In this document: positions 1 through 9,324 of the stretch, piece by piece | Layout: every line of letters begins with the position of its first letter | Position numbering within the stretch: position 1 is the first letter of the stretch | Assembly: GCF_032814565.1 (NCBI RefSeq) | Contig: NZ_CP136521.1 | Coordinates: 3,568,501 to 3,632,500, forward strand | Reading direction: 5' to 3' | From: Hwangdonia lutea | GTDB taxonomy: Bacteria; Bacteroidota; Bacteroidia; Flavobacteriales; Flavobacteriaceae | DNA length: 64,000 nucleotides | The notes under the pieces: generated by a model | What the model saw: only the letters and a program-made list of their open reading frames with translations | Database searches by the model: none | Told to the model about the DNA's origin: nothing | Position numbers and translations under genes: made by a program

Positions 1-428
1 AAGATTTGTTAAAGTTTAGAGGTATATACGACCAAGTGTCACTTTTAGACGTTAAAAATTTTCGATTTGCAAATATAATTCAGAAAATGGCATTACAACT
101 AAATTGTTAATAACTATTAGAAAATCACCTAGTTACAGTGTAAAATCACTGTTTTCAGATGTAAATTCTTATGTTCTGCAAACAATTTTAACATTGTTTT
201 ATATTTTCACCACTCAATTTTCTAAAGAATCTTGACGTTTTTGATAAAAAAATTATCAAAAAAGCATCACTTTTTACGCTTAGAAAAGGAGGTTAATGTG
301 TCTCACCGATAAAATAATTAGGATAAACGGAATTTTAATGTGATAAACCAATACTATAAAAGATAATTTTATATTTGATTTATTTTTAACTCATACGCAT
401 TGAAATTTTATAACCTACCGCGCTTCTA
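1..428. other. AT-rich intergenic sequence left of the glycan island
   Basis: I see no coding region in this stretch: all frames are interrupted by stop codons within short distances, and the base composition is extremely AT-rich. It presumably carries the promoter and leader of the downstream sugar transferase. I could not recognise a convincing TAnnTTTG box close to the start codon, so the promoter may lie further upstream. Confidence 0.5.
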
Positions 429-1061
429 ATGACTTATAAATCGACATTTAAACCCATTTTAGACTTTCTAATTTCAATAGTATTAATTACACTGCTTTCG
501 CCTATAATACTTATTACTACAATTTTACTTTGGTTTGCAAACTCCGGAAAGCCTTTTTTTCTTCAAAAACGACCTGGAAAAAACGAAAAAATTTTTAATA
601 TTATCAAGTTTAAAACCATGACAGACAAAACAGATATTGATGGTAAGCTCCTTCCTGATTCAGATAGATTAACTTCTATTGGAAAATTTGTTAGAAAAGC
701 GTCAATTGACGAGATACCTCAATTATTTAATGTTTTAAAAGGCGATATGTCCATTATTGGCCCTCGACCCTTATTGCCACAATATTTACCCTATTATACT
801 AATGAAGAACGAAAACGACATCAAGTAAAACCTGGTATTACTGGTTTAGCGCAAGTTAATGGAAGAAATTATTTAGATTGGGTTCCCAGATTAAAACTTG
901 ATGTGGAATATGTAAATACCGTTTCATTTAAAGTGGATTTTAATATTTTGGTGAAAACAATATATAAAGTGCTGGCCTCAAAAGATGTTGCGATTGATGC
1001 CACCAAATCCCAACCTTATTTAGATGAAATGCGTCGAGAGCAAATAAATAATAAAGTGTAA
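429..1061 (+). CDS. PglC/WcaJ-type phosphoglycosyl transferase (bacterial sugar transferase)
   Basis: This 210-residue protein is a monotopic phosphoglycosyl transferase of the short PglC type. Members transfer a sugar 1-phosphate from a UDP-sugar to undecaprenyl phosphate and so start a surface glycan repeat unit at the inner membrane. An N-terminal hydrophobic helix (about residues 10-38) precedes the conserved catalytic core. That core contains KFKTM, the SIDEIPQ segment with the Asp-Glu dyad, GPRP and PGITGLAQVNGR. The length equals the minimal catalytic unit, without the extra membrane region of WbaP or WcaJ. The gene directly downstream encodes a PglD-like acetyltransferase, a classic partner when the sugar is a diacetamido or aminodeoxy sugar. 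Substrate identity is inference. Confidence 0.93.
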   Translation: MTYKSTFKPILDFLISIVLITLLSPIILITTILLWFANSGKPFFLQKRPGKNEKIFNIIKFKTMTDKTDIDGKLLPDSDRLTSIGKFVRKASIDEIPQLFNVLKGDMSIIGPRPLLPQYLPYYTNEERKRHQVKPGITGLAQVNGRNYLDWVPRLKLDVEYVNTVSFKVDFNILVKTIYKVLASKDVAIDATKSQPYLDEMRREQINNKV

Positions 1062-1141
1062 ATAAGGATAATAATTCGTGTACAGCTAATTATTAATTAA
1101 ATCATTATTTTTAAAAAGAATTCCAGAATGAAAACCTGTTT

Positions 1142-1786
1142 ATGATTAATTTAAAAGAAAACAATAAAGTACGAATTTATGGAGCTGGCGGTCATTCGCA
1201 AGTTATAAAGGAAGTTTTGCAAGAAAATAATTTTAATGTTATTGAAACTTTTGACGATAACCCTTCGGGAAGCCACCATGCATCTAAAAATGTTGTTATG
1301 GGTGCTAGAGGAGATTTAAAAAAATTCCCTCATAATGGACCTCCAGTAATCATAGCGGTAGGTATAAACTCAGATAGGGCCGAAATTGCTGGCTTTTTAA
1401 AGTGTAAATATGGAAAAGCGATACATAAGTCGGCAATTATTTCCTCGACTTCAAAAGTTGGAGAAGGCACTGTAGTTTTTGCTGGAGCAATTATACAACC
1501 CAACACAACCGTTGGTAAACATGTAATTGTTAATACTGGTGCTAGTATTGACCACGATAATGTTATTGGTGATTTCGCACATATATCGCCAAAAGCTGCT
1601 CTATGTGGTCATGTTGAAGTTGGTGAAGGCTCACATGTGGGTGTCGGAGCCGTTGTGATTCCAAAAGTAAAAATAGGAAAATGGTGCACTATTGGAGCTG
1701 GCACCATAGTTATCAGGGATATACCCGATTATTGTACTGTTGTAGGTAACCCTGGAAAAATAATTAAAAGAAACATGCCAAAGTAA
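1142..1786 (+). CDS. PglD/NeuD-type sugar O/N-acetyltransferase, first copy
   Basis: This 214-residue protein has the PglD/NeuD architecture. An N-terminal Rossmann-like subdomain (YGAGGHSQVIKEVL, about residues 13-26) binds the nucleotide sugar, and left-handed beta-helix hexapeptide repeats fill the C-terminal half. The motif SIDHDN contains the histidine expected to act as catalytic base. Family members acetylate the amino group of UDP-4-amino-sugars using acetyl-CoA. The stop codon overlaps the start of the next gene (TAATG), which indicates translational coupling. The partner PglE-type aminotransferase and PglF-type dehydratase are not in the window and may lie to the left. Confidence 0.9.
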   Translation: MINLKENNKVRIYGAGGHSQVIKEVLQENNFNVIETFDDNPSGSHHASKNVVMGARGDLKKFPHNGPPVIIAVGINSDRAEIAGFLKCKYGKAIHKSAIISSTSKVGEGTVVFAGAIIQPNTTVGKHVIVNTGASIDHDNVIGDFAHISPKAALCGHVEVGEGSHVGVGAVVIPKVKIGKWCTIGAGTIVIRDIPDYCTVVGNPGKIIKRNMPK

Positions 1787-4446
1787 TGTTTAGAGACTCT
1801 AAAAAAATATCAGATATTTCCTTTATTGGTTCCGGAATTTCGGCATCATTTACTATTTTAAATTTTCTTGACCTCATTAAAAATAGTCCAAAATTAAAAA
1901 ACAGAATATCAATAAATCTTATTGATAAATTCCCTGAATTTCATACAGGTATTCCTTACGGAGACAGATCTGGTTCAACAACACTCTTGATAACATCGTT
2001 GAGAAATTTTTTGCCAGAACCTGAACTTAATAAATTCATACTATGGTTAGATGCAAATAAAGAATGGCTTTTAAAGGAATTTAAAAATGAAGGCGGCATT
2101 TTGTCTGAAAAATGGCTAGCTAAAAATAGAGTTGCTATACAAAATAACAAATGGAAAGATCTTTTTATTCCTCGTCGATTTTTTGGCTACTATATTAATG
2201 AAATGGTTGAAAGCAACATAAGGGATTTAACAAATACAAATGCCATTAAAGTTAATTACATAACTGCAGAAGTTTTAAACCTAAGTAAAAAAAACAACAC
2301 CTACACCATTACTTTAGGTAACAACAAGCAAATTTTATCAGAAAAGGTTATACTATCGGTAGGCTCATTACCTGTAAACAACCTATGGAAAAATGAAGCT
2401 TTAATTGAAGAACAAAACTTAATGTTTGTCAACACTCCTTATGAACCTAAACTTGAAGTTACGCTAAAAAATGTTAATCGGTTTACAAAAAACAGATCTC
2501 ACAAAGAAACTAATGTACTAATAATTGGTGCCAATGCAAGTGCACTCGAAATACTGTATAAGTTAAATGATGTTTCAAATGCTGGTGATTATATCCCAAA
2601 TAATTTTGTGTTTTTATCTACTCAGGGTAGAGCTCCGGATGCCGTAATTGATAAAAAAAGGAAAAAGGACTTTAAACCGATTCATTTAATTGAACTTCAA
2701 AATGCAAACTCTTTAACTGCAGAATCTATAGCAGAAGCTACATTTAAAGATATTAATTTATCCGATGATATTAAACTAGGTGCGGCATCTACGGTGGATA
2801 TTATATCATCAGCTTTTGGCAGATTATTGGAGAAACTTAACGAATCGGAACTTGAAAAATTTGCCTGTTTTTATGGTAACGAAATAGGAAAAAAACAACG
2901 TTGCGCGGGTGTTCACTACTCCAATACCATAGAAATGCTTAAAATGGACAAGCGTTTTGAGCATATTGCCGGTAGGTTTGTTGATCTAGAAAAAAAGAAT
3001 AACAATTACTTTTTAAAATATCTGGACACGAACACAGGGGAAACTAAAACATACAACAAAGAATTCAATTTAATATTTAATTGTATTGGAGGCAAAAACC
3101 TAACGCAAAACGACGTACCAAAATTAATTTTAAATTTAATAGAGAATGGCTATTGTAAACCAAACAAGTCTAAAATAGGATTTCATGTTAACCACAATTT
3201 TGAAGCATCAAGTAACTTACACGTTATGGGACCTTTGTTAGCAGGTAATGTAATTGATAATAAAGCTGTTTGGCATGTTGAACATTGTGGAAGAATAATT
3301 TCGATATCTCAAATACTTGCTAAAAACATTCACAATTACTTTCTGGAAAAAGATAATAATGTTGAAATTTCTCAAACTAAAATTAATTGCAAAGAAAAAG
3401 AAAGCAAAAAGGCATACTTTGAAGCAATAACCAACAAAACAGATTGGGATGCTTTTTTAAATAATATCGAGTCTTATGACTTTTACCATACCTACGATTA
3501 TCATAAATTATCGGCATCAGAAACCGAAACGCCCATACTCTTAAAATATGTAAATAAAGAAGTTCAAATAGGTTTACCGCTTTTGATACGAAACATACCA
3601 AATTCTGATTATAAAGATGCTACTTCCGTTTATGGTTATGTTGGGCCAATATCCAAAGGTGTAAACGCATCTTTTGACAATTTTAAATTTTCAAAAGGGA
3701 TAACCAATTATTTTAATAATAATAATATAATCTCTGTTTTTTCCAGGTTAAATCCTTATATAGAATTCCAGCATGCTATACTAAAGAATTTTGGAGAAAT
3801 TGTTCCGCAAGGCAAAGTGGTAAACATAGATCTTAGTTTGGACTTGGATTCGCAAAGGAAAAACTATAGAAACCGACTTAAAACCCATATTAATAAAGCA
3901 AGAAGATTGTGCACTGTAAAAGCATCCTCTAGCCATAAAGATTTACAAAAATTTATTGAACTGTATAATGAAAATATGGATCGAGTAAATGCTAAAAAAT
4001 ACTATTATTTTAGTAAAGCTTATTTTGAAAATATTCTAAAAAGTAACGATTTTGAAACCACTATTTTATCGGTAATAGATAACGAATCGGGAGAAGTTAT
4101 TGGCGCCAGCATGTTTATTGCTACTAATTCCATATTACAATATCATTTATCCGGATCTAAAAACGAATATTTACATTTAATGCCTACAAAATTATTGATT
4201 GATGAGATGAGAATAATCGCCAAAGAAAAAGGCTGCTTTAATGCTTTTAACTTAGGTGGTGGTTTAGGCGGTAGAGATGACGATTCATTATTTCATTTTA
4301 AATCGTCGTTTTCAAAAGATTTCAAACAGTTCAATTTATGGAAATTTGTCGTTAACCAAGAAATTTATGATGAGCTCGTAGAAATTCATAAAGTAAATGC
4401 CAATACAGATTATTTTCCAAATTACAGGTCTAATGAAATAATCTAA
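1786..4446 (+). CDS. Fusion of an FAD/NAD(P)-binding domain and a FemAB/BioF2-like acyltransferase domain
   Basis: This is an 886-residue two-part protein. Residues 1 to about 520 resemble the FAD/NAD(P)-binding proteins of Pfam family FAD_NAD_binding_9. They have a dinucleotide-binding glycine motif near the start (FIGSGISAS, about 13-21), the segment FHTGIPYGD and a second Rossmann motif (LIIGANASALE, about 245-255). Residues from about 540 to the end form a GNAT/FemAB-type transferase domain with the characteristic ending FNLGGGLGG followed by FKSSFS. The start is fixed by the TAATG overlap with the preceding gene. Each half is recognisable; the combination is unusual. Possible roles are oxidation or hydroxylation of a substrate followed by its acyl transfer onto a sugar, but no reaction is proven. 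Confidence 0.75.
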   Translation: MFRDSKKISDISFIGSGISASFTILNFLDLIKNSPKLKNRISINLIDKFPEFHTGIPYGDRSGSTTLLITSLRNFLPEPELNKFILWLDANKEWLLKEFKNEGGILSEKWLAKNRVAIQNNKWKDLFIPRRFFGYYINEMVESNIRDLTNTNAIKVNYITAEVLNLSKKNNTYTITLGNNKQILSEKVILSVGSLPVNNLWKNEALIEEQNLMFVNTPYEPKLEVTLKNVNRFTKNRSHKETNVLIIGANASALEILYKLNDVSNAGDYIPNNFVFLSTQGRAPDAVIDKKRKKDFKPIHLIELQNANSLTAESIAEATFKDINLSDDIKLGAASTVDIISSAFGRLLEKLNESELEKFACFYGNEIGKKQRCAGVHYSNTIEMLKMDKRFEHIAGRFVDLEKKNNNYFLKYLDTNTGETKTYNKEFNLIFNCIGGKNLTQNDVPKLILNLIENGYCKPNKSKIGFHVNHNFEASSNLHVMGPLLAGNVIDNKAVWHVEHCGRIISISQILAKNIHNYFLEKDNNVEISQTKINCKEKESKKAYFEAITNKTDWDAFLNNIESYDFYHTYDYHKLSASETETPILLKYVNKEVQIGLPLLIRNIPNSDYKDATSVYGYVGPISKGVNASFDNFKFSKGITNYFNNNNIISVFSRLNPYIEFQHAILKNFGEIVPQGKVVNIDLSLDLDSQRKNYRNRLKTHINKARRLCTVKASSSHKDLQKFIELYNENMDRVNAKKYYYFSKAYFENILKSNDFETTILSVIDNESGEVIGASMFIATNSILQYHLSGSKNEYLHLMPTKLLIDEMRIIAKEKGCFNAFNLGGGLGGRDDDSLFHFKSSFSKDFKQFNLWKFVVNQEIYDELVEIHKVNANTDYFPNYRSNEII

Positions 4447-4535
4447 AAAAAAAATTGGTTGTTTCTAAATAGAGCCGATTATACATTTTGGGTTTAAGTG
4501 ATTATATTGTAGTCGTATTTAAATAAAACAATAAA

Positions 4536-5587
4536 ATGTTATCAAGAATTAAAAATCTAAATGTATTCTTAAAAGACCCGGACAAAAAAAAAAATTAAAA
4601 ATAATCAAAGAAGTTATTCATTTTTCGTGGATAAAGAAAGCCCTACCAACCGATTATTTTAGAAAGTATTTGTATCGAAATGATGTGACTGATTACGCAA
4701 GTTATTTATCATATAAGGAATATAATAGTATATTGTCTTCCAAACAATTAGTGTTTCCAGAAATATCTTCTATACTAAATAATAAATTAAGTTTTAGTTT
4801 AATGTGCCAAACAAATAAAATTAAAACTCCTGAATTGTTTAGTTATCACGTAAAAAACACATTTTATTTTAACGATAAAATCTTTGTGATAAAAACCGAA
4901 AATGATCTTTTAAATTTTTTTAAAAACGTTTTCAAAACACTAAAAATTGATGCGCTTTTTTTAAAACCTATTCAAGGTATTGGAGGGCAGCATTGTATCT
5001 TATTAAAAAAAAACAATGCAAAAGCGCAAATACAACTTGCAAAAAAAACACTTTTAAAGGCTAGTTATTTACATCAAGAGTGTATTAAACAACATGCTGA
5101 AATAAACAAAATACACGCTAAATCCATAAACACATTAAGATGTGTTACATATATTGATAAAGAAGGTAAAACACAGATTATTTCAATGTTCATGCGATTT
5201 GGTATTGGAAATAGTGTAACCGACAACGTAAGCAGTGGTGGTTTTTATGTTGCGGTAAATACCGAAACAGGGGTTTTACAAGGTCAAGGAAGGCAAAGTG
5301 TTGTAATGGGCGGCCAAGTGTTTTACAACCATCCAAATTCAAATTTTAAACTGGATGGCTTTAAAATTCCGTATTTTAAAGAAGCTTGTGAACTGGCTAA
5401 AAACGCAACTTTATACTTTCCTAGTAGAATTATAGGTTGGGATATTGCCATAACCCCCTCTGGTCCTATTATTATTGAAGGAAATCACAATCCGGATTTA
5501 CAAATTTCAGATACTGCATACGGCGGTTATTGCAAAAGCCCTATTATAAAAGAAATTTTAAAGGACATTAATACTACATCTGCGTAA
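4536..5587 (+). CDS. Sugar-transfer-associated ATP-grasp ligase with a probable frameshift in an A11 tract
   Basis: The C-terminal part (frame open from 4553, ending at 5587) looks like the ATP-grasp proteins found in polysaccharide loci. It has LKPIQGIGG (nucleotide-binding lysine and glycine loop), INTLRCVTYI, and GWDIAITPSGPIIIEGNHNPD with the metal-binding acidic residues. In this frame the first usable start is a weak TTG at 4670. A good ATG at 4536 opens another frame that encodes MLSRIKNLNVFLKDPDKKK and then stops just after a run of eleven A (4584-4594). One extra A would join both frames into a continuous protein of about 350 residues, so the gene is frameshifted, slippage-dependent or mis-sequenced. 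Its role is probably ATP-dependent amide or ester formation on a sugar. Confidence 0.7.
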
Positions 5588-5590
5588 AAT

Positions 5591-6895
5591 ATGTTATTAT
5601 TTACAAACCCAAGGTTATTTGCTTTTAATGTATTTGACATCTTTAATGGAAATAAAAAAAGAAAACAATTAAATGATGTGAAAACTATTATTGATAACAC
5701 TTCGGCAAAATATCTTCATTACAAGACAAATAAATACCTTTCAGAAGTTTTAAACCATGCCTGTACTACTACACCTTTTTATAAAAAATTTGCGGGTACT
5801 AAAAACTTAGAAGATTGGTCGGTAATTAATAAAAATATAATCAAAGGTAATTTTAACGAATTTGAATCTTATACATATAAAAATCTTAAAAAAATCACGG
5901 TAAAAACAAGTGGTTCCACAGGAACGCCATTTATACTATACCAAGATGTTAATAAAACAAACCGCAATGAAGCAGATAATTTATATTTCTCTCAAAAAGC
6001 AGGTTACACTATTGGTAATAAGCTTTATTACTTTAGGCTGTGGAATGCATTTCACAAAAAAAGCTTTTTTGCTAAATGGGCACAAAATATAAAGCCCATA
6101 GATGTATTTGATTTAAACAACACTTACATTGAAAAGTTAATAACAGATTTAAAAAAAAACAAATCACCGAAAAGCTGGATAGGCTATGCTTCAGCATTCA
6201 ATCAAATTTGTAAATATTTAAATAATATTAACTCAGAGCCCATAAATTGTAATATAAAATCTGCAATAGCAATTTCCGAAAGCTTATCCCCTAACACAAA
6301 AAAAGATTTAAAAAAATTTTTTAATGTTGATACCGTATCGAGATATTCAAACGTTGAAAATGGCATTATAGCTCAACAACTTCCTAATAACTCTTACTTC
6401 GAAATCAATACAGCAAGCTATTATGTTGAGGTTTTAGAACTTAATTCAAATATGCCGGTAAAACTTGGTGAAAAAGGTAGAATTGTAATTACCGATTTGT
6501 TTAATTACTGTATGCCAATGATACGATACGATACTGGAGACATTGGATGCATGGGTCATGCAGATGATAAGCTTGTTTTAACACAAATTGAAGGCAGGAA
6601 AATTGATTCAATAACAAATACTGAAGGTGAAATAATATCCAATAATCTACTTTTATTAATTAATAAATATCATGAATTAAATCAATGTCAACTCATTCAG
6701 AAAACAAGAAGAGAATATGTTTTCAAAATAAATATTGACGGAAAATTCAAAAATGAAAAACAGTTTATTAACGAGTTTAAATCGCATTTAGGAAAAAATG
6801 CCATAATAAACATAAACTATGTTAAAGAAATCCCGTTGTTAGCATCTGGGAAAAGAAGAGTTATGGTAAATGAATATAATAAAAGCCTAATGTAA
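5591..6895 (+). CDS. CapK/PaaK-like adenylate-forming enzyme
   Basis: This 434-residue protein belongs to the phenylacetate-CoA ligase/CapK group of adenylate-forming enzymes. It carries the phosphate-binding motif KTSGSTGTPF (about residues 103-112), a later IRYDTGDIG motif typical of the ANL superfamily, and a C-terminal LASGKRRV segment. CapK-like proteins occur in capsule loci and probably activate a carboxylic acid, but their acceptors are mostly unknown. It starts 3 bases after the ATP-grasp stop codon, so both are likely co-translated. The context suggests that it supplies an activated acyl group for one of the many acyltransferases downstream. Confidence 0.82.
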   Translation: MLLFTNPRLFAFNVFDIFNGNKKRKQLNDVKTIIDNTSAKYLHYKTNKYLSEVLNHACTTTPFYKKFAGTKNLEDWSVINKNIIKGNFNEFESYTYKNLKKITVKTSGSTGTPFILYQDVNKTNRNEADNLYFSQKAGYTIGNKLYYFRLWNAFHKKSFFAKWAQNIKPIDVFDLNNTYIEKLITDLKKNKSPKSWIGYASAFNQICKYLNNINSEPINCNIKSAIAISESLSPNTKKDLKKFFNVDTVSRYSNVENGIIAQQLPNNSYFEINTASYYVEVLELNSNMPVKLGEKGRIVITDLFNYCMPMIRYDTGDIGCMGHADDKLVLTQIEGRKIDSITNTEGEIISNNLLLLINKYHELNQCQLIQKTRREYVFKINIDGKFKNEKQFINEFKSHLGKNAIININYVKEIPLLASGKRRVMVNEYNKSLM

Positions 6896-7074
6896 ATAAT
6901 TTTAAAATAGTTATGGGTAAGAAAGAGCTTTATTTATAGAAAAAAAATTATTACTTTCATTGAGTGATTACTTAACTTTTAACCCTAAACATAGAAGAGT
7001 TTTATATGAAATGAGTACAAAAAATCTAAAGAATTTTACAGGCGTATATATTACATAAAAAACAATCGATTATT

Positions 7075-7776
7075 TTGAAGACTTTTAATAAACAGAATAT
7101 TGTAATTATTGGCGCATCTGGACATGCCAAAGTTATCATAGATATAATTGAAAAATTAAACCATTTTACTATTGTTGGTTTAATCGATTCCTATAAACCT
7201 ATCGGAACTCAAATATTTGATTATATGGTATTGGGTAGAAAAGAGGATGTTCCTTTGTTAAAAAAAACATATAACTTTAATAAAGGTATTATAGCCATAG
7301 GTGATAATTGGGCACGTAAAATAAATTATGAAAAGTTGACCACTATCGATCCGGATTTTGAATTTATAAGTGCTGTTCACCCTAATGCGATTATTGGCAA
7401 AAACGTAAGTATTGGCATGGGTGCGGTTATCCTTGCAGGAGTTATTATTAATAGTGATGCTATTGTTGGTGACTTTTGTATTATTAATACCAAAGCATCA
7501 CTTGGGCATGATAGTCAAATAAAAAAATACTCAAGCTTAGGACCAAATGCTACAGTTGGTGGTCATGTATCTATTAAAACCTGCACTTATATTGCTATGA
7601 GCGCTACTATAATACAAAGCATTAAAATTGGTAAACATTCCATTGTAGGTTCTGGAGCTCTAATTGTTAGAGATGTGCCAGATTTTAATATGGTTTATGG
7701 TGTACCCGGAAAATTTATTAGAAAAGTAGCTAAAGCCGAAAAATACTTTTATCATAAAAATAATACTAATACATAA
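7075..7776 (+). CDS. PglD/NeuD-type sugar acetyltransferase, second copy
   Basis: This second PglD-like protein (233 residues) has the N-terminal nucleotide-sugar motif VIIGASGHAKVIIDII and hexapeptide beta-helix repeats from about residue 100. The candidate catalytic histidine lies in LGHDSQ. It is clearly distinct in sequence from the copy at 1142, so the two may act on different amino sugars or with different acyl donors. No ATG precedes the conserved motif in frame after the last stop; the start used is TTG at 7075. A 180-base gap precedes the gene and contains an open frame of about 45 codons without a proper start, possibly a gene remnant. Confidence 0.87.
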   Translation: MKTFNKQNIVIIGASGHAKVIIDIIEKLNHFTIVGLIDSYKPIGTQIFDYMVLGRKEDVPLLKKTYNFNKGIIAIGDNWARKINYEKLTTIDPDFEFISAVHPNAIIGKNVSIGMGAVILAGVIINSDAIVGDFCIINTKASLGHDSQIKKYSSLGPNATVGGHVSIKTCTYIAMSATIIQSIKIGKHSIVGSGALIVRDVPDFNMVYGVPGKFIRKVAKAEKYFYHKNNTNT

Positions 7777-7820
7777 CTTTTCTCGTACAAAAGAATTTTA
7801 CCAAACAATTAAGTAAACTC

Positions 7821-9068
7821 ATGATAAAAAGCAACCCTTTTTTTTCTTTAATCTTTATTAAAATATGGCATAGACATTTTAATACTGAAAAACCATTATA
7901 TAGTTTTAATTTTATTAAAAACATTTCTTTTTATAAACCTAGCCCCTTCCCCTTATTTATCAATTCAGGTAAAAACTTAACTAAAGGAGTTTCATATAAT
8001 TTAGATACCGAAAACGGAGAAATGGATTTTAAATCCAAATGTTTTTTAATCTATGATGTTCCGAAATTTTTTAATGTTAATACAACCAGCAGTAACAAAA
8101 ACCTAAAAGTAAAGAAAGTAAAACAATACCCTGGTTTTTTAGTCCAATTGGGAAAACATAACGACTTCAACACGTACTTTAAGTCAACTTTCAGCAAAAG
8201 TAGTGTCCAAAAATTTAGAAGATACAATCGGCGTTTGGAACATTGTTTTTCAATTACCTATAAAATGTATTATGGTGATATTGACAAAAAGGAATACGAT
8301 TTCGTTTTTAGCTACTTTAATACATTATTAACCAAAAGATTTGATGATAAGCAAATAACAAACAACAATTTAAACCCAAAGGAATGGGATTTTTATTACG
8401 ATGTGGTTTATCCCTTAATTTTAGAAAAAAAAGCCTCTCTTTTTGTTATCTATAATGATGGGGTTCCTATTACCGTTCGTTTAAACTATTTTTCTGAAGA
8501 TATTATTTTTGATGCCATAACCGTTTTTGATATAGATTATAGCAAGTTTCACATTGGAAAAATTTCCATAATGAAAATATTGGAATGGGCTTTTGAAAAC
8601 GATTTTAAAGTCTTTGATTTTACAAAAGGATATTTCGACTACAAAGTGAAGTGGAGTGATTTAAAGTACGATTTTGAATATCATATTTATTACGACTCAA
8701 AATCCATAATTGCTACGTTAACAGCTCATTTTCTTAATTCGTTTTTTCAACTAAAACAATATTTAAGAGAAAAAGATTTCAACACTAAACTGCATAAACT
8801 TTTGTTTTTTATTAAAAAAAACCAAAGCAATAATGCTGTTAGCTACAACATAAAACCAATTATTAAGAGTGAGGAATATAAATATGAAAAAACAGAAGAA
8901 ATTGATATAAACAAATCTAAAAACTCTTTTTTAAAAAAGATAGTTTTCGATTACCTGTATACAAGTTCAGAAAACCTGAAACATATCAATTTATTTAAAT
9001 GCAACACCGCTCCCAATACGTATGTTTTAATAGGTGGTAAAGAACCTCAAGTAATTACCTGCGTTTAA
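7821..9068 (+). CDS. FemAB/BioF2-like GNAT protein, paralogue 1 of 6
   Basis: First member of a tandem array of six related proteins (415 residues). The conserved core has, in order: a basic segment that begins the transferase domain (KFRRYNRRLE), YKMYYGDI (about residue 148), KKASLFVIYNDG (about 203), DIDYSKFHIGK and FDFTKGYFDYKVKWS (about 265-280). The last element matches the glycine/lysine/tryptophan ending of Acetyltransf_6 (BioF2-like) domains. A separate C-terminal segment of about 60 residues follows, predicted soluble, with VFDYLYTSSENLKHI. Its N-terminal 90 residues differ most from the other copies, and a 256-base gap separates it from copy 2, so it may be transcribed separately. 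The acyl or aminoacyl donor is unknown. Confidence 0.75.
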   Translation: MIKSNPFFSLIFIKIWHRHFNTEKPLYSFNFIKNISFYKPSPFPLFINSGKNLTKGVSYNLDTENGEMDFKSKCFLIYDVPKFFNVNTTSSNKNLKVKKVKQYPGFLVQLGKHNDFNTYFKSTFSKSSVQKFRRYNRRLEHCFSITYKMYYGDIDKKEYDFVFSYFNTLLTKRFDDKQITNNNLNPKEWDFYYDVVYPLILEKKASLFVIYNDGVPITVRLNYFSEDIIFDAITVFDIDYSKFHIGKISIMKILEWAFENDFKVFDFTKGYFDYKVKWSDLKYDFEYHIYYDSKSIIATLTAHFLNSFFQLKQYLREKDFNTKLHKLLFFIKKNQSNNAVSYNIKPIIKSEEYKYEKTEEIDINKSKNSFLKKIVFDYLYTSSENLKHINLFKCNTAPNTYVLIGGKEPQVITCV

Positions 9069-9324
9069 TCTAAAAAAACTACAATCACTCCTCAGTAAAA
9101 CAAACATATAATTAAGCTACAGAAGTAACACTTCTGTTTTATTAATTTATAAATAGGAAAATTTTTACTTTTTATAACCTCACTTGGTCAATTATTATTA
9201 CTTTTTATCTATTAAAGAGTAACACTAAACTTTATAATAATTACCTTTAAAATTTAAAAGCAACTTTTATTTTTTAACGTTATTTTACCAAAAAATTACT
9301 ACTTAGTTTTCAATTAAAATATTA

